DNA of 64,000 nt from UBA2882 sp051877575 (GTDB taxonomy: Bacteria > Bacillota > Clostridia > Lachnospirales > Lachnospiraceae). The stretch covers positions 62,001-126,000 of the forward strand of contig JBJEJA010000047.1 of NCBI GenBank assembly GCA_051877575.1, given 5' to 3'. The notes beneath the pieces are model-generated. The model was not told where the DNA came from. It searched no databases and saw nothing but the letters and a program-made list of their open reading frames with translations. This document shows positions 61,837 to 64,000 of this stretch, piece after piece (within the stretch, counting starts at the first letter, position 1; each line of letters opens with the position of its first letter). The position numbers and the translations under genes are program-made.

Positions 61837-62781
61837 ATGATGAAAAAAAAGAAACTGGTTGTACTGACGGGACCTACCGCAGTCGGAAAAACAGAATTGT
61901 CCATTGAGCTCGCAAAGGAAATCGGCGGTGAGATCATCAGTGCGGACTCCATGCAGGTATATAAATATATGGATATCGGTTCTGCCAAGATTACCAAAGA
62001 GGAGATGCAGGGCGTCCCGCACTATCTGGTGGATATTTTGGATCCGAAAGAAGAATTTAATGTTTTTTTGTTTCAAAAACTGGCAAAAGAGGCAATGGAA
62101 CAGATTTATACAAACGGACATATTCCGATTTTGGTAGGCGGTACGGGATTTTATATCCAGTCGATCCTGTATGACATTGATTTTACGGAGAATGATACAG
62201 ATCATGTCTATCGGAGAGAGCTTGAACAGCTTGCGGCTGAAAAAGGTACCGGTTATTTGCACGATATGCTAAAGCAGGCAGACCCCGAATCTGCCGAAGC
62301 CATTCATGTCAATAATGTCAAACGGGTCATCCGCGCCCTGGAGTATTTTCACCTGACGGGAAAACCGATTTCGGAGCATAACCGGGCAGAACGGGAAAAG
62401 GAGTCCCCATATGATTTCCGTTATTTTGTATTAAATGATGAAAGAGAATTGCTATACGGGCGGATTGAAAAACGGGTAGACCGGATGCTGGAAGACGGTC
62501 TTGTGGATGAAGTGAAAAAATTAAAGAAAATGGGATGCACCAAAGAAGATATTTCCATGCAGGGTCTCGGTTATAAAGAAATCCTCGGATATCTGAACAA
62601 AGAATATGACCTGGAACGTGCCGTCTATCTGATCAAGCGCGATACCAGACATTTTGCCAAAAGACAACTGACCTGGTTCCGCCGGGAAAAGGATGTTATT
62701 TTTATTGAAAAAAAGGCATTTTCTTATGATCATAATAAAATGCTTGCTTTTATGAAAAACAGTATTATGGATGAGGTTTGA
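61837..62781 (+). CDS. miaA: tRNA dimethylallyltransferase MiaA
   Basis: 314 residues. P-loop LTGPTAVGKTELSIELAKEI, then ISADSMQVYKYMDIGSAKIT, GGTGFYIQSIL and RQLTWFRRE. It adds the isopentenyl group to A37 of tRNAs reading UNN codons, the substrate of MiaB. Part of mutS-mutL-miaA; the hfq gene that follows miaA in Bacillus is absent, and the next gene begins 3 bp later. Confidence 0.97.
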   Translation: MMKKKKLVVLTGPTAVGKTELSIELAKEIGGEIISADSMQVYKYMDIGSAKITKEEMQGVPHYLVDILDPKEEFNVFLFQKLAKEAMEQIYTNGHIPILVGGTGFYIQSILYDIDFTENDTDHVYRRELEQLAAEKGTGYLHDMLKQADPESAEAIHVNNVKRVIRALEYFHLTGKPISEHNRAEREKESPYDFRYFVLNDERELLYGRIEKRVDRMLEDGLVDEVKKLKKMGCTKEDISMQGLGYKEILGYLNKEYDLERAVYLIKRDTRHFAKRQLTWFRREKDVIFIEKKAFSYDHNKMLAFMKNSIMDEV

Positions 62782-62784
62782 AAA

Positions 62785-64000
62785 ATGAAGGAATTGACAA
62801 TGGATATCTATCGGCAGATGGGCATCGATCGGGATGTGTATGAATTGGGAGAGAAATGGTGTCATGCTCTGAAAGAACGGTTTGATGCCATTGATCAGGT
62901 TGCCGAATACAATCAGCTGAAGGTCGTAAAAGCCATGCAGGATTCCAAAGTATCCGAAGCATGTCTGACCGGAACCAGCGGATACGGTTACAATGATCTG
63001 GGAAGAGAAACGCTGGAAAGCGTTTATGCCCGGATATTCCATGCGGAAGATGCACTGGTAAGACCGCAGATCACCTGCGGAACACATGCGCTTGCCCTTG
63101 CGCTGATGTCAAATGTACGACCCGGGGATGAAATCTTATCACCTGTGGGAAAGCCCTATGATACGCTGGAAGAGGTCATCGGCATCAGAGAATCCAGAGG
63201 AAGTCTGAAGGAATACGGTGTCAGCTATGCACAGGTCGATCTGCTCCCAGACGGAGAATTCGACTATGAAGGCATTAAAAAAGCCGTCAAACCCAATACC
63301 AGACTTGTTACCATCCAGCGCTCCAAAGGATACGAACCAAGGAAAACATTATCTGTAGACCGAATCGGTCAATTGATTTCGTTTATCAAGAACATCCGTA
63401 GTGACATCATCTGTATGGTGGATAACTGTTACGGTGAATTTGTGGAAACCGTTGAACCGACGGATGTCGGTGCGGATATGGTTGTCGGTTCTCTGATCAA
63501 AAATCCCGGCGGAGGCCTTGCCCCCATCGGCGGATATATTGCCGGCACAAAAGAATGTATCGAAAATGCCGCATATCGTCTGACATCTCCCGGACTTGGA
63601 AAAGAAGTGGGCGCATCCCTCGGGGTGCTTCCGTCCTTTTATCAGGGCTTGTTTTTGGCACCGACAGTTGTTGCGTCTGCGTTGAAAGGTGCGATTTTTG
63701 CCGCAAATATATTGGAAGATCTTGGATTTGCCGTTGTTCCCGACGGCAGCGAAAGCAGACATGATATTATTCAGGCAGTGACATTCGGAAGTCCCGAAGG
63801 GGTCATTGCATTCTGCAAAGGAATCCAGGCTGCTGCGCCGGTGGACAGCTTTGTAACACCGGAGCCTTGGGACATGCCCGGCTATGACAGTCAGGTCATC
63901 ATGGCTGCAGGTGCGTTTGTTTCGGGAAGCTCCATCGAATTATCCGCGGACGGTCCCATAAAACCGCCGTATGCCGTTTATTTTCAGGGCGGACTGACCT
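62785..64000 (+). CDS. YnbB-like PLP-dependent enzyme (aluminium resistance / methionine gamma-lyase family), 3' end cut off
   Basis: 405 codons are visible and the frame is still open at the window edge; the usual length is about 420-430. It starts ATG 62785 four bases after the miaA stop. Signatures: SGYGYNDLGRETLESVYARI, RPQITCGTHALALAL, DNCYGEF and the PLP lysine in GSLIKNPGGGLAPIGGYIAG. The family is often labelled methionine gamma-lyase but the activity is not established. In Bacillus ynbB lies close to miaA, matching this order. Confidence 0.92.
   Translation, partial: MKELTMDIYRQMGIDRDVYELGEKWCHALKERFDAIDQVAEYNQLKVVKAMQDSKVSEACLTGTSGYGYNDLGRETLESVYARIFHAEDALVRPQITCGTHALALALMSNVRPGDEILSPVGKPYDTLEEVIGIRESRGSLKEYGVSYAQVDLLPDGEFDYEGIKKAVKPNTRLVTIQRSKGYEPRKTLSVDRIGQLISFIKNIRSDIICMVDNCYGEFVETVEPTDVGADMVVGSLIKNPGGGLAPIGGYIAGTKECIENAAYRLTSPGLGKEVGASLGVLPSFYQGLFLAPTVVASALKGAIFAANILEDLGFAVVPDGSESRHDIIQAVTFGSPEGVIAFCKGIQAAAPVDSFVTPEPWDMPGYDSQVIMAAGAFVSGSSIELSADGPIKPPYAVYFQGGLT

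Noticed and set aside
62782..62784. hfq between miaA and the ynbB-like gene as in Bacillus
   Set aside because: The genes are 3 bp apart; no ORF fits.
1..64000. tRNA or rRNA genes, insertion sequences or prophage
   Set aside because: No cloverleaf, rRNA core sequence, transposase or phage gene was recognised by eye; a dedicated tRNA scan was not possible.

Overview
The window looks like chromosomal core from a low-to-moderate GC, anaerobic, spore-forming Firmicute, most likely a Lachnospiraceae-type Clostridium relative. The reasons are gene content and order: NfnAB, a homocitrate/isopropylmalate-synthase-like protein beside NADP-isocitrate dehydrogenase, Rex, formate-THF ligase, a yqfC-yqfD-phoH-HD-ybeY block with sporulation-associated members, tepA-ftsK/spoIIIE, and mutS-mutL-miaA-ynbB. 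Almost everything is on the + strand in tightly packed operons with strong AGGAGG-type ribosome sites; only two genes (6374-9479) are on the minus strand. I saw no rRNA, tRNA, insertion sequence, prophage or CRISPR array.

Layout. 62-3476: putative Re-citrate synthase, a GntR/FCD regulator and isocitrate dehydrogenase (2-oxoglutarate/glutamate supply), followed without a break by an MBOAT acyltransferase and a membrane-anchored SGNH-like partner (3482-6355). 6374-9479 (minus): an ABC-F ATPase and a secreted CAP-domain protein, separated by a 62-bp tandem repeat array. 9658-19212: rex, nnrE/D, alr, mazF without a visible mazE, a CBS/CorC membrane protein, yebC, a MetY-type sulfhydrylase, a GT2 glycosyltransferase and a 59-residue small protein closed by a terminator. 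19353-26692: tepA-like ClpP homologue, ftsK/spoIIIE, fhs, folD and a zinc-ribbon/TPR/chitobiase-repeat membrane protein. 26764-30723: nfnAB, a Dabb protein, a zinc-ribbon membrane protein and rlmH.

30823-35229 is a four-gene ABC export cluster of unknown substrate. It is followed by an LTA-synthase-family enzyme (35339-37465) and an AgcS amino-acid symporter with a promoter that fires almost directly into a terminator. 39145-41702 holds a small unknown protein behind a perfect palindrome, a NYN nuclease with two OST-HTH (LOTUS) domains, and pyrimidine nucleoside phosphorylase. 41720-48323 is the yqfC-yqfD-phoH-HD-ybeY block, a SpoVB-like flippase and a BofC-like protein. 48361-64000 is housekeeping: two flavoproteins, proB, a DUF896 protein, 5-FCL, proA, miaB, a SulP transporter, mutS, mutL, miaA, and a ynbB-like PLP enzyme cut off by the window end.

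The most interesting non-coding signals are four hexamers phased at 11 bp upstream of the CAP gene (WalR/PhoP-like spacing), a Rex-like site overlapping the rex -35 box, the 62-bp tandem repeats, the ftsK promoter with a GNRA hairpin near its start point, and the agcS leader terminator. No single locus is clearly a new defence or mobile system; the ABC cluster and the MBOAT/SGNH pair are the best candidates for undescribed function.
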